Part shown: positions 25,357 through 33,085 of the stretch, one piece after another | Numbering within the stretch: the first letter of the stretch is position 1 | Layout: every line of letters begins with the position of its first letter | Assembly: GCA_949287655.1 (NCBI GenBank) | Contig: CASEHD010000018.1 | Coordinates: 1 to 48,736 of the forward strand | DNA: 48,736 bases | From: an uncultured Christensenella sp. | GTDB taxonomy: Bacteria > Bacillota > Clostridia > Christensenellales > UBA3700 | Reading direction: 5' to 3' | Translations under genes and position numbers: made by a program | Notes under the pieces: model-generated | Seen by the model: the letters and a program-made list of their open reading frames with translations, nothing else | What the model was told of the DNA's origin: nothing | Databases searched by the model: none

Positions 25357-25842
25357 ATGAAAATCGCGTTTATCGGTCACAGAAGAATACCTATCACCGA
25401 AAATCTGAAAAGGAATCTATATAAAGAAACCGAGCGCATTTTATGCGCACACGGTGACACGGAGTTTTTATTCGGCAGCAACAGCGTTTTTGACGAACTG
25501 TGCCTCAAAACCGTAACGTCATTAAAAGAACGTTATCCTTATTTAAAACGCATTTATGTCAGAGCGGCTTTTCAGAATATAAACGAATTTTACGAAGAAT
25601 ATCTGCACGAACTTTACGACGAAACTTTCTTCCCGGCAGCAATAAAAAACGCAGGCAAAGCAATCTATATTGAACGCAACAAAATAATGATAGATATGTG
25701 CGACAAACTCTTCGTCTATTACAACCCTGAATATAAGGTTGCTCAAAAGCCTTTCAGATCAACGGTCAGCGGCACCAAAATTGCCGTTGAGTATGCGATA
25801 AAATCTAAAAAAGAAATATTAAATTTTTTTTACTATTCCTAA
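25357..25842 (+). CDS. SLOG-superfamily Rossmann-like protein
   Basis: A 161-residue cytosolic protein starting MKIAFIGHRRI, the typical first strand and turn of the DprA/YpsA-like SLOG fold that binds nucleotide-type ligands. Later signatures are FLFGSNSVFDELC (the glycine-rich ligand loop is altered to GSNS), KRIYVRA, NKIMIDMCDKLFVYYN and the late SGTKIAVEYAIKSKKEILNF strand-helix that is usual for the family. The ATG was chosen because AGAGGG lies nine bases upstream; an earlier in-frame ATG lacks a ribosome site. SLOG proteins are often sensors or enzymes in nucleotide-signalling and conflict systems. The divergent XRE regulator would suit such a module, but no function is proved. Confidence 0.82.
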   Translation: MKIAFIGHRRIPITENLKRNLYKETERILCAHGDTEFLFGSNSVFDELCLKTVTSLKERYPYLKRIYVRAAFQNINEFYEEYLHELYDETFFPAAIKNAGKAIYIERNKIMIDMCDKLFVYYNPEYKVAQKPFRSTVSGTKIAVEYAIKSKKEILNFFYYS

Positions 25843-25910
25843 ACGTTTCTCCCCGACAGTTGAAAATCGGAAAAAATCCGTTAAAATTACCTCTCCCGCC
25901 CAAGAAAAAC

Positions 25911-26061
25911 GGTCGATAACGTAAGGAAAAATACGGAAAGCAAAAGAAAGTATTTTTTCGTGCAGACGCGACGAAAGGCGCAGGCAATACCCGTGGGTCT
26001 TGTCAAGCCTTTCAACAAAGTCTGCGCGGAAAATGCAACGTTAATAACCCGCTAAAAAAGT
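25911..26061. repeat. 150-bp palindromic repeat, copy B (internal type)
   Basis: Starts with a diverged GGTCGATAACGTAAGG and continues with the same core as copy A up to TCTGCGCGGAAAA. It then carries the internal-type end TGCAACGTTAATAACC instead of the terminal inverted end. Confidence 0.85.
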
Positions 26062-26213
26062 GTCGGGGACGTAAGGAAGAATACGGAAAGCAAAAGAAAG
26101 TATTTTTTTCGTGCAGACGCGGCGAAAGGAGCAGGCAATACCCGTGGGTCTTGTCAAGCCTTTCAACAAAGTCTGCGCGGAAAATGCAACATTAATAACC
26201 CGCTAAAAAATCT
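26062..26213. repeat. 150-bp palindromic repeat, copy C (internal type)
   Basis: In tandem with copy B at a period of 150 bases, same core, internal-type end TGCAACATTAATAACC. Confidence 0.85.
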
Positions 26214-26360
26214 GTCGGGGACGTAAGGAAAAATAAGGAAAGCAAAAGAAAGTATTTTTTTGTGCAGACGCGGCGAAAGGCGCAGGCAATACCCGTGGGT
26301 CTTGTCAAGCCTTTCAACAAAGTCTGCGCGGAAAAAGACGACTTTTGCCCGTATTTTTCC
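26214..26360. repeat. 150-bp palindromic repeat, copy D (terminal type)
   Basis: In tandem with copy C at a period of 152 bases, and two substitutions from copy A. The right end (GTATTTTTCC) lies within the anti-sigma gene and provides its last codons and stop. Confidence 0.85.
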
Positions 26361-27741
26361 GTGAGCCGTACTCTCCGGTTATGGCGAGATAGAAGTTGTC
26401 GTAATCTTCACGGGTATATTCTTCCCTTTCTTCAAAATAATATTCTGCGTATATATCGGAAAGTTCGGCGCGTATACCGCCGATAACGCTTTCAGTCCCT
26501 TCAAGAAAATCTTCGACGGTGGCGGGTACGAACGCGATCGCGTCCTTTATCGCGGACGTTATCTGAACGTTAAGGTTTTCGAGGGCGGCCACGACGCTGT
26601 CCAGTTTGTCTTTGAGTTCGTCCAGCGTAGCGTTGCCGAGATCGCTTATCCAGTCCTCGTTGATAAACCAGTCGTACGCCACGATAAGCGCGGTAAGATC
26701 TGCCGAATTATCGACTTTATCTTCTCTGATCTCTTCTATCTTATCGAGGACTGCGGTCATTTCGTTTACCGTTTCGGCAAGCCGTGCGTCCTGTTTCCAT
26801 TCGTCGGAAGAAACTACCGTCCAGTAATCTTCTCCGAACCAAGCGGACGGGCTGACCGTATATTCCTTGATCCTGTCGTTGAGGTCGGAAGCCTTATGCA
26901 GGAGTTCTCTGGTCCTTTTTATATTGTCGCACTCCGCTTCAAGGAGATCTCTGAGATATTCGAAAACCTCTTTTTCGTAATAGCCTTTAAGAGTTTCGAG
27001 GCTGCTCTGATTTTTTTCCGCGAGCTGTTCGAAGTAATTGTCCGCCTTTGCCGCAACTCCGTTCACCGCTTCTTTGAGGTCGCCCGCTGCGGCGCCGTAC
27101 TGATCGGCAAGCCAGTCTGCGTCCTCTTTGACCGCGAGCACGGCGACGAAGACGCCTCTTTCCATAAAGGCGTTTTCCAACGCGACGGTAGTCTTTGAAA
27201 CGACTTCATCGCTCTGCTTATCGTTACCGGCGACGACGGTTATTTTAAGCGCGCCCTGTTCTTCCTGCCCGATATATCCCAATTTTCCCGCTTCGTCGGC
27301 GATCAATGCCGCCGCTTCGTCGACCGGCATATCTTTGAGTTTTTCTCTCAGTTCGGCTGAAAGAAGGACGTCTGCGTCGGAGTTCGCGCTCTTCACCGCC
27401 GTCACTTTGTTGTCGCCGTCGTATACTATTTCGACGGACGGATTGATATCCATTCTGAGATAACCCGCTTCATAGACGGGCGCCGGCGTATCGCCCGTGC
27501 CGCCGAACACCGCGGGCAGTATCACCGCCAATGCTATCGCTATGACCAGCACGGCTGCTATCGCGCCGTACATATAAGGTCTGAATTTCCTCTTTGCGGG
27601 ACTTATGTCAACTTTATGCGCGCTCTTTTCCCTCTTCTCTTCGGTCTTTACGACGGGTGCTTTCCTGACCTTGTCGGACATGGGAGGCGTCAACGCGTCG
27701 AGTTCTTTTTCAAGCAGTTTTTTAAGTTCTTTCTCGTCCAT
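26314..27741 (-). CDS. Membrane anti-sigma factor with RsgI-like ectodomain
   Basis: A 475-residue single-pass membrane protein. Residues 1-55 are cytosolic and charged (MDEKELKKLLEKELDALTPP) and probably hold the partner sigma factor; no zinc HxxxCxxC motif is present. A transmembrane helix spans about 56-79. The ectodomain begins with LRMDINPSVEIVYDGDNKV (Asn100-Pro101, the site type at which RsgI proteins self-cleave), followed by ITVVAGND and then a long helical, Ala/Glu-rich part (about 190-440). It starts three bases after the sigma gene stop, so the pair is an operon. The C-terminal RKNTGKSRLFPRRLC and the stop codon come from repeat copy D, so the original C-terminus was lost or extended. 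The signal that triggers release is unknown. Confidence 0.85.
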   Translation of the reverse strand: MDEKELKKLLEKELDALTPPMSDKVRKAPVVKTEEKREKSAHKVDISPAKRKFRPYMYGAIAAVLVIAIALAVILPAVFGGTGDTPAPVYEAGYLRMDINPSVEIVYDGDNKVTAVKSANSDADVLLSAELREKLKDMPVDEAAALIADEAGKLGYIGQEEQGALKITVVAGNDKQSDEVVSKTTVALENAFMERGVFVAVLAVKEDADWLADQYGAAAGDLKEAVNGVAAKADNYFEQLAEKNQSSLETLKGYYEKEVFEYLRDLLEAECDNIKRTRELLHKASDLNDRIKEYTVSPSAWFGEDYWTVVSSDEWKQDARLAETVNEMTAVLDKIEEIREDKVDNSADLTALIVAYDWFINEDWISDLGNATLDELKDKLDSVVAALENLNVQITSAIKDAIAFVPATVEDFLEGTESVIGGIRAELSDIYAEYYFEEREEYTREDYDNFYLAITGEYGSRKNTGKSRLFPRRLC

Positions 27742-27744
27742 CTT

Positions 27745-28266
27745 TCAGCCCTCCCTTAATTTATTCTGCAACTTTTTTATCGCAGTATTGTATTTCCACA
27801 GTACGGTTCCCAGAGCCAGAGACAACATGTCGGCGATCTCACGGTGTTTAAAGCCCCAAAGCACGTGCATTATCACGATCTGCCTCTCCCTGTCGTCCAG
27901 CACGGAATTTATCGCGTCGAATACAGGCGAATCCTGCAATTCGTACGAGTCTTTTTCGGCTTTTTCAGTCTGTTTATCGGTCGCGACAACTTCGCGCTTC
28001 ACCTTCTTGATCTCGTTAAGCGCGGTGTATTTCGCAATCTGAAACAGCCACGCTCTCGCGTCCGTTCCCGCATTGTATTTGCTTATGTTTGCCTTGACTT
28101 TCAGGTAGACTGTCTGGGTCAGATCTTCCGCCGTATGGTAATTTTTGCAATAGCCGTAGAGAAAAGCGAATATACCTTTGCTCGTCTCCTTATACAGCCT
28201 TTCGAACGCGGCGGAATCGCCCTTCGCGACTTCCTGTAAGCACAAGTCCAGCTCTTTTTTGTCCAA
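27745..28266 (-). CDS. RNA polymerase sigma factor, ECF type
   Basis: A 173-residue sigma-70 family factor with region 2 (about 15-85: AFERLYKETSKGIFAFLYGYC, AEDLTQTVYLKV, ARAWLFQIAKYTALNEIKK) and region 4 (about 110-170: LDDRERQIVIMHVLWGFKHREIADML). There is no region 3, as expected for ECF factors. It is followed after three bases by its presumed membrane anti-sigma factor. The start is uncertain. The TTG at 28266 has a good GGAGAGGGA ribosome site. A TTG at 28284 would add six residues, but it lies inside the conserved promoter block shared with the 23.4-kb gene, so the later start is preferred. The promoter motif suggests that this factor drives its own operon and the RsgI-like lipoprotein. 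Confidence 0.9.
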   Translation of the reverse strand: MDKKELDLCLQEVAKGDSAAFERLYKETSKGIFAFLYGYCKNYHTAEDLTQTVYLKVKANISKYNAGTDARAWLFQIAKYTALNEIKKVKREVVATDKQTEKAEKDSYELQDSPVFDAINSVLDDRERQIVIMHVLWGFKHREIADMLSLALGTVLWKYNTAIKKLQNKLREG

Positions 28267-28278
28267 ATCCCTCTCCCT

Positions 28279-28316
28279 GTTCAAATATTAAACAACCTTA
28301 ACGTCGTTTTTATTGG
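28279..28316 (-). promoter_or_regulatory. candidate autoregulated ECF-sigma promoter
   Basis: On the minus strand CCAATAAAAA, ten variable bases and GTTGTTTAATATTTGAAC. It matches the element at 23380-23417 in both blocks with one mismatch and has identical spacing. Confidence 0.7.
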
Positions 28317-28522
28317 CGGACACATTATTTTTTCCGACGATAAAATTTTACCATAAATGTCCGCCTCCGCGCAAATCGCCGCGCGGACAACAGCGGATAT
28401 TTTGCACGATTTCAGCGTCCTTTTTAAGGTCCCGGACAATACGACCGCCCGTTAAAACCCGCGCTTTACGGCGAGATGCATTATAAAACGACGCGACAAA
28501 CTCAATAATAGTTTTATCCGCA

Positions 28523-28551
28523 TTGCGGCAAATGCGCGCGTGTGATATAAT
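28523..28551 (+). promoter_or_regulatory. sigma-A type promoter of the MGMT/RluA pair
   Basis: TTGCGG, 17-base spacer, TATAAT, followed by an AAGGAG ribosome site and the ATG at 28574. Confidence 0.65.
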
Positions 28552-28573
28552 ATCTACATAAAAAGGAGCGTTT

Positions 28574-28891
28574 ATGAGTTTTTACGACGACGTTTATCAG
28601 GTGGTAAAGGCTATTCCCTGCGGCAAGGTAGCGACCTACGGACAGATAGCGAGAATACTGGGCTCTCCGCGCGCTTCCCGCGCGGTAGGCTATGCCCTGC
28701 ACGACAACCCTACGCCGGTACTCATCCCGTGTCACAGAGTCGTGAACCGCTACGGCTCGCTCGCTAAGGCGTTCGCATTCGGCGGGATACGGGCGCAGGC
28801 GGAGCTTCTCGCGAAAGAAGGCGTATTCTGCGACGAAAATTATATCGTGGACCTTGAAAAATACCAGTGGCAAGAGGGGCTGAAATGGTAG
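28574..28891 (+). CDS. MGMT-family DNA repair protein (methylated-DNA-[protein]-cysteine methyltransferase domain)
   Basis: A 105-residue protein made of only the C-terminal DNA-binding and active-site domain of O6-alkylguanine methyltransferases. It has the helix-turn-helix YGQIARILGSPRASRAVGYAL and the acceptor site IPCHRVV with Cys53. In alkyltransferase-like (ATL) proteins this cysteine is replaced, often by tryptophan. Here it is kept, so a suicidal methyl acceptor is likely. The usual N-terminal domain is missing, as in many short MGMT-family proteins. The gene overlaps the next one by 7 bases, so the two are translationally coupled. Confidence 0.9.
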   Translation: MSFYDDVYQVVKAIPCGKVATYGQIARILGSPRASRAVGYALHDNPTPVLIPCHRVVNRYGSLAKAFAFGGIRAQAELLAKEGVFCDENYIVDLEKYQWQEGLKW

Positions 28892-29727
28892 AAAACTATA
28901 CGGTCCGCGCGGGTTTCGACGGCGCAATATGCGATGTTCTGCGCGCCGCCGGCTTTTCGAATACGATGATAACCCAACTGAGAAAAGAAGAAGGGCTGAT
29001 CCGAGTAGTCGACGGACAAAACGGCGAGAAATCAGTCTTCGCGACAGCGAAAGTACGCAAAGGCGATACGATAAAGATCTCCCTTCCCGTCTTTCCCGTG
29101 CTCTACCCGAAAAGCGATCAAAGACCCGTTTTTGCGTACGCAGACGACGATATCGCGATCGTCGTCAAGCCGTCCGGTATAGCGACGGTGCCGGTAAAGT
29201 CTCATTACAAGGACAGCCTGGCAAGCGTGCTGGGCTCGGAGTGGGGAGAATTCGTATACCGTCCGGTAAGCAGACTGGACAAAGACACTTCGGGGCTTAT
29301 CGCGGTCGCGAGAAACGCCCTTTCCGCCTGCCGCATGCATGAACTGCAACTGTCCGGCGGCATTGAAAAGAAATACACCGCGCTCGTAAAGGGACTTATC
29401 CCCGAAAGCGGAAAAATAGACGCGCCGATCGCACTTTCCGCGGACGGAGTGCGCCGCGAGATATCTGAAAGAGGCAAACCCGCGGTTACCCTTTTCAGGC
29501 GGCTGTATACGGTCGGCGAAAACTCGGTCGCAGAATTCACTCTTCTTACCGGAAGAACGCATCAGATACGCGTGCATTCCGCATACACAGGTCACCCGAT
29601 CGTAGGAGACTCTCTTTACGGCAGCGGCGACGGAGCGGAAAGATTGATGCTGCATTGCTCATTTCTGGCGTTCCCGCACCCGACCACGGGCGAAAATGTG
29701 GTCGCGGAAGACCCTTTCGTCTTCTGA
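28885..29727 (+). CDS. RluA-family RNA pseudouridine synthase
   Basis: A 280-residue enzyme that converts uridine to pseudouridine in rRNA or tRNA. The N-terminal 70 residues resemble a short S4-like RNA-binding domain. The catalytic motif RPVSRLDKDTSGL holds the essential Asp132. The KKYTALVKG and GRTHQIRVHSAYTGHPIVGDSLYG motifs are intact. The ATG at 28885 has an AGAGGGGC ribosome site and lies within the end of the MGMT gene, so the two form a small operon. The exact RNA target (RluD-, RluC- or RluA-like) cannot be told from the sequence alone. Confidence 0.93.
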   Translation: MVENYTVRAGFDGAICDVLRAAGFSNTMITQLRKEEGLIRVVDGQNGEKSVFATAKVRKGDTIKISLPVFPVLYPKSDQRPVFAYADDDIAIVVKPSGIATVPVKSHYKDSLASVLGSEWGEFVYRPVSRLDKDTSGLIAVARNALSACRMHELQLSGGIEKKYTALVKGLIPESGKIDAPIALSADGVRREISERGKPAVTLFRRLYTVGENSVAEFTLLTGRTHQIRVHSAYTGHPIVGDSLYGSGDGAERLMLHCSFLAFPHPTTGENVVAEDPFVF

Positions 29728-29896
29728 TATCGGCCGCCGCACATCTTTGCCGCAAAAGACTTGTCTCCGCTTTATTTTTCTGCCCTCTTTGCCCGTCCCG
29801 CATATTTGCCGGCATATGCCGCGCGTCTTTTATGCTCCCCCGCCGTTCCGACAACGAAAAATCTAAATGTTTTACGCTGTCCGGGGCAAAATTTTC

Positions 29897-29925
29897 TTTA
29901 CTTATCCGGGATACAAGCGTAAAAT
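29897..29925 (+). promoter_or_regulatory. candidate sigma-A promoter of the MATE transporter gene
   Basis: TTTACT, 17-base spacer, TAAAAT, upstream of an AAAGGAG ribosome site and the ATG at 29954. Confidence 0.5.
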
Positions 29926-29953
29926 ATAGTCGGTTTAAAGGAGCTTTTTCGGT

Positions 29954-31336
29954 ATGGTAAAAGATCTCACGCAAGGCAAACCCTCAAAAGTCATACTGAT
30001 GTTCAGCCTTCCGCTGTTGCTGTCAATGGTCTTCCAGCAACTGTACAATATGGCTGACAGCATTATCGCGGGCAAAATGATTTCAAACAACGCGCTAGCC
30101 GCGATCGGCGTTTCGACCCCCGTCACGATGATATACGTCGCGATCGCGGTCGGATGCAGCGGAGGTATAAGCGTAGTCGTCGCAAATCTTTTCGGTCAGC
30201 ATAAATTCAGATCGGTAAAAACGGCTTCAAGCACCGCGCTCGTCTTCATGTTCGTACTGGCGGCGGCTCTTACCCTCGTCGGCTATTTCATTTCCACCCC
30301 TCTCGTAAAACTGCTGCAAACCCCGGCGTCGATACTGGACGACAGCTCCGCCTACCTTGAGATCTACACTCTGGGTCTTGTCTTCGTATTCATATACAAC
30401 GCGTCCAACGCGATATTCACGGGTATGGGCGACAGCATAACGCCGCTTATACTCCTCATCTGCTCATCTGTCGGCAACGTGGTACTAGACGTGGTTATGG
30501 CAAAGCCTCTGGGCGTAGCGGGTCTGGCTTACGCGACGCTCATCGCGCAGGCGGCAGCGGGCATAATCGCGTTTATCCTCGTCGTCGTCAAGATGAAAAA
30601 GCTGTCGGACGGCGAAGAAGCCGATCAACCGCGGCTTCCCTATCTCAAACGCACTTTCAACGGAATGATACTGCTGTCGATACTCGCGATATCCGTGCCC
30701 GGCGTATGCCAGCAATCTTTCGTTTCGGTCGGTCAGCTGCTGGTTCAGGGACTTATAAACGGGTTCGGAGAACAGACGATCGCGGCGTACACCGCGGCAA
30801 TGAAGATAAATACCTTTTGCATACAATGCATTGTCACGACAGCCAACGCGGTCGCGGCGTTCACCGCGCAGAATATGGGCGCGGGCGATCTGAAAAGGGT
30901 CAGACAAGGTATGCGCTCGGCAACCGCGCTGTTGTGCGCTTTTGCGGTGATCATAATCGCGATCGTCGCGATTTTCGCAAAACCTCTTACCGGATTCTTT
31001 ATCAACAACAGCGGCGATTCGGCGATATCGGGTACAGCCGTAATCGACACGGGTGCAAAATTTTTGTGGATAACCTGTCCTTTCTACGTCTTCATCGCGG
31101 CAAAGACCGCGGCGGACGGCGTGATAAAAGGCGCGGGCAAACTCTTCCAGTTTATGATATCCACATGCGTGGACCTCGTACTCAGAGTCGCGCTGTGTTA
31201 CGCACTGGCTCCGTCGCTCGGCTTCCTGGGTATCTGCATAGCCTGGCCGATAGGCTGGGTAATAGGAACGGCTCTCGCGGTCGGCTTCTATCTGTCCAAA
31301 GGCTGGCAGAAAAGCAAATTCGCCGTCGCCTCTTAA
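29954..31336 (+). CDS. MATE-family efflux transporter
   Basis: A 460-residue, 12-helix membrane transporter of the multidrug and toxic compound extrusion family, driven by sodium or proton gradients. It starts MVKDLTQGKPSKVILMFSLPLLLSMVFQQLYNMADSIIAGK, the classic NorM/DinF-type first helix with QQLYNMADS. Pseudo-symmetry is visible in the second half (GMILLSILAISVPGVCQQSFVSVGQLLVQGLIN). The length is normal. It has its own promoter and no clear partner gene; the substrate is unknown. A composite GC-rich hairpin at about 31367-31412 may end the transcript. Confidence 0.95.
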   Translation: MVKDLTQGKPSKVILMFSLPLLLSMVFQQLYNMADSIIAGKMISNNALAAIGVSTPVTMIYVAIAVGCSGGISVVVANLFGQHKFRSVKTASSTALVFMFVLAAALTLVGYFISTPLVKLLQTPASILDDSSAYLEIYTLGLVFVFIYNASNAIFTGMGDSITPLILLICSSVGNVVLDVVMAKPLGVAGLAYATLIAQAAAGIIAFILVVVKMKKLSDGEEADQPRLPYLKRTFNGMILLSILAISVPGVCQQSFVSVGQLLVQGLINGFGEQTIAAYTAAMKINTFCIQCIVTTANAVAAFTAQNMGAGDLKRVRQGMRSATALLCAFAVIIIAIVAIFAKPLTGFFINNSGDSAISGTAVIDTGAKFLWITCPFYVFIAAKTAADGVIKGAGKLFQFMISTCVDLVLRVALCYALAPSLGFLGICIAWPIGWVIGTALAVGFYLSKGWQKSKFAVAS

Positions 31337-31474
31337 AACGCCGACAAATCAGACAAAAGGATATTTTACGCCCGATCCGTCGATAACGCTTGTAAAAGCG
31401 TCCACGACGGGCGCCGCGCTTTCGTCCCGCCTCTCTGCCGTCACGCCTTTTTCGCCGCCGTCATATTATGAACT

Positions 31475-32551
31475 ATGGCGACTTTAAGCGTTACTATGAT
31501 AGTCAAAAACGAAGAAGAGACGATCGCCCGCGCGCTGACATGCGTCAAAAAATTCGCCGACGAGATAATCGTCGCAGACACCGGGAGCACTGACAAAACC
31601 GCCGACATAGCGGCGTCGCACGGCGCAAAAGTCTATGCCTTTGAATGGAAAGACGACTTTTCAGCCGCGCGCAATTTCGCGTTTTCAAAAGCAACCTGTG
31701 ACTACGTGATGTGGCTGGACGCGGACGACGTGATAAACGGCGACAACTGCGATAAGATCATTGCGCTGAAACCCATGCTGGATAAAGCAGACATATGGTA
31801 TATGAAATACGCGACCGCCTTCGACAAAAACGGGAAACCGACCTTCGAATACCTGCGCGAAAGAGTTTTCCGCCGCTCCTTAGGGGCGTGCTGGACAGAC
31901 CCGGTACACGAAGTGTTCTACGCGGCGGGCACGCGCGAGTTTTCGGACGTGACGGTGCTGCACGAAAAGTTGCGCCCCTCACCCAAAAGGCGCAACCTGG
32001 ATATTTACTTTAAGCTCATCGCGTCGGGCGCGAAAATGTCGCCCAGACAGAAATTTTATTTTGCGAACGAACTTTATTCCAACGACCTGCTTCCTCTCGC
32101 GATATCCGCCTACAACGACTTTCTTGAATCCGACGGCATGATTGAAAATAAGGTGCAGGCGGCGATCAACCTCTCGCGCATCCGCGCTGCCTCGGGCGAC
32201 CTTCCCGCCGCTCTTTCAGACCTTACCCGCGCGCTCTCCTTAGGCGAACCGTCCGGCGAACTGTGTGTTGCGCTCGGCAACATATATTCGGCTTTAACCA
32301 ACACGGACGCAGCAATTTTCTGGTATAAGGCGGCTATAAGACCTCTTTCCGAAAACACTCTCGCTTTCGTCGACGTCTACTGTTACTATTACTATCCTCT
32401 TATCCAACTGGGGCTCTGCTATTACAAAAAAGGAGATATCCCCGCCGCCGCAGACTGCACCCGCCGCGCCCTGGAATACAAAAAAGACGACGAGATCGCT
32501 TCAAACAATCTCGCCTTCTTTGAAAGCATACTGTCGCAAGACAACGTATGA
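31475..32551 (+). CDS. Family 2 glycosyltransferase with TPR-like C-terminus
   Basis: A 358-residue cytosolic protein. Residues 1 to about 170 are a GT-A glycosyltransferase domain of the SunS/YtcC-like type: TLSVTMIVKNEEETIARAL, DEIIVADTGSTD (nucleotide-sugar binding), FEWKDDFSAARNFA and the DxD-like metal site MWLDADDVI. Residues about 200-355 are tandem helix pairs of TPR type (AISAYNDFLES, GNIYSALTNTDAAIFWYKAAI, GLCYYKKGDIPAAADCTRRALEYK). Such enzymes often glycosylate peptides or cell-wall polymers. No ribosome site is obvious before the ATG, so initiation may be weak. It stands alone between the MATE gene and a convergent lipoprotein gene. Confidence 0.9.
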   Translation: MATLSVTMIVKNEEETIARALTCVKKFADEIIVADTGSTDKTADIAASHGAKVYAFEWKDDFSAARNFAFSKATCDYVMWLDADDVINGDNCDKIIALKPMLDKADIWYMKYATAFDKNGKPTFEYLRERVFRRSLGACWTDPVHEVFYAAGTREFSDVTVLHEKLRPSPKRRNLDIYFKLIASGAKMSPRQKFYFANELYSNDLLPLAISAYNDFLESDGMIENKVQAAINLSRIRAASGDLPAALSDLTRALSLGEPSGELCVALGNIYSALTNTDAAIFWYKAAIRPLSENTLAFVDVYCYYYYPLIQLGLCYYKKGDIPAAADCTRRALEYKKDDEIASNNLAFFESILSQDNV

Positions 32552-32626
32552 ATATGACCCGTTTCGGGCGATCCGTAACGCCTTACCTCTTTTTCAGTCT
32601 TTGTATTTCAACGCATCCGCCCGACG

Positions 32627-33079
32627 TCACTTAAGCGGCGCCTTGAAATAAAACGATCTGCCCTCGAAAGTGATTATAAACGTGTATTCCGCGCTTCCGT
32701 CCGCATAAGTCGTCTTGCCTACGGTCGCATAGCCTTTTATGCCGTTTTCGTCGGCTAAGTTGTATATTGTCGACTCACCCGGCACAGCCTTTTCCACGGT
32801 ATACGTAAATATCATCACGTTTTCACCGTCGGTAGCGGTCAGCTCGCCGTTTTCAGCCTTTGCGGTCATTTCGATAATGCCGGCTTCGGGGAAACCTTCC
32901 GCAAGTTCTTCGGAACAGAAAAGCACGTCGCCCGTCTCCGACGACTGAACGAACCTGAATTGCCAGTCATGCCCTTCGACCGTCATTTCCTCCGCGTTGC
33001 AGGCAACTAAAGCAATGCCAGCAAGTAACGTTACGACAAATATCAAAAATAAAATTATTGTTCTTTTTCTTACTTTCAT
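32627..33079 (-). CDS. Small lipoprotein, function unknown
   Basis: A 150-residue protein with a basic start, a hydrophobic signal and a lipobox ending LVAC (Cys27). The mature part is a compact, beta-rich domain of about 120 residues (VEGHDWQFRFVQSS, ENVMIFTYTVEKA, SAEYTFIITFEGRSFYFKA) that I cannot place. It lies six bases after the stop of the upstream coiled-coil protein gene, so both are probably made from one transcript. Confidence 0.75.
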   Translation of the reverse strand: MKVRKRTIILFLIFVVTLLAGIALVACNAEEMTVEGHDWQFRFVQSSETGDVLFCSEELAEGFPEAGIIEMTAKAENGELTATDGENVMIFTYTVEKAVPGESTIYNLADENGIKGYATVGKTTYADGSAEYTFIITFEGRSFYFKAPLK

Positions 33080-33085
33080 ATTTTT

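Noticed and set aside
24819..26360. Integron attC array
   Set aside because: Repeat size and folding are similar, but no GTTRRRY/RYYYAAC core pairs were found, no integron integrase is present, and the genes between are not oriented as cassettes.
24819..26360. CRISPR array
   Set aside because: Units are about 150 bases in direct tandem with no unique spacers, and no cas genes are present.
28267..28284. Sigma factor start at TTG 28284
   Set aside because: This codon lies within the conserved promoter block shared with the 23.4-kb gene; TTG 28266 has the better ribosome site. The six-residue difference remains uncertain.
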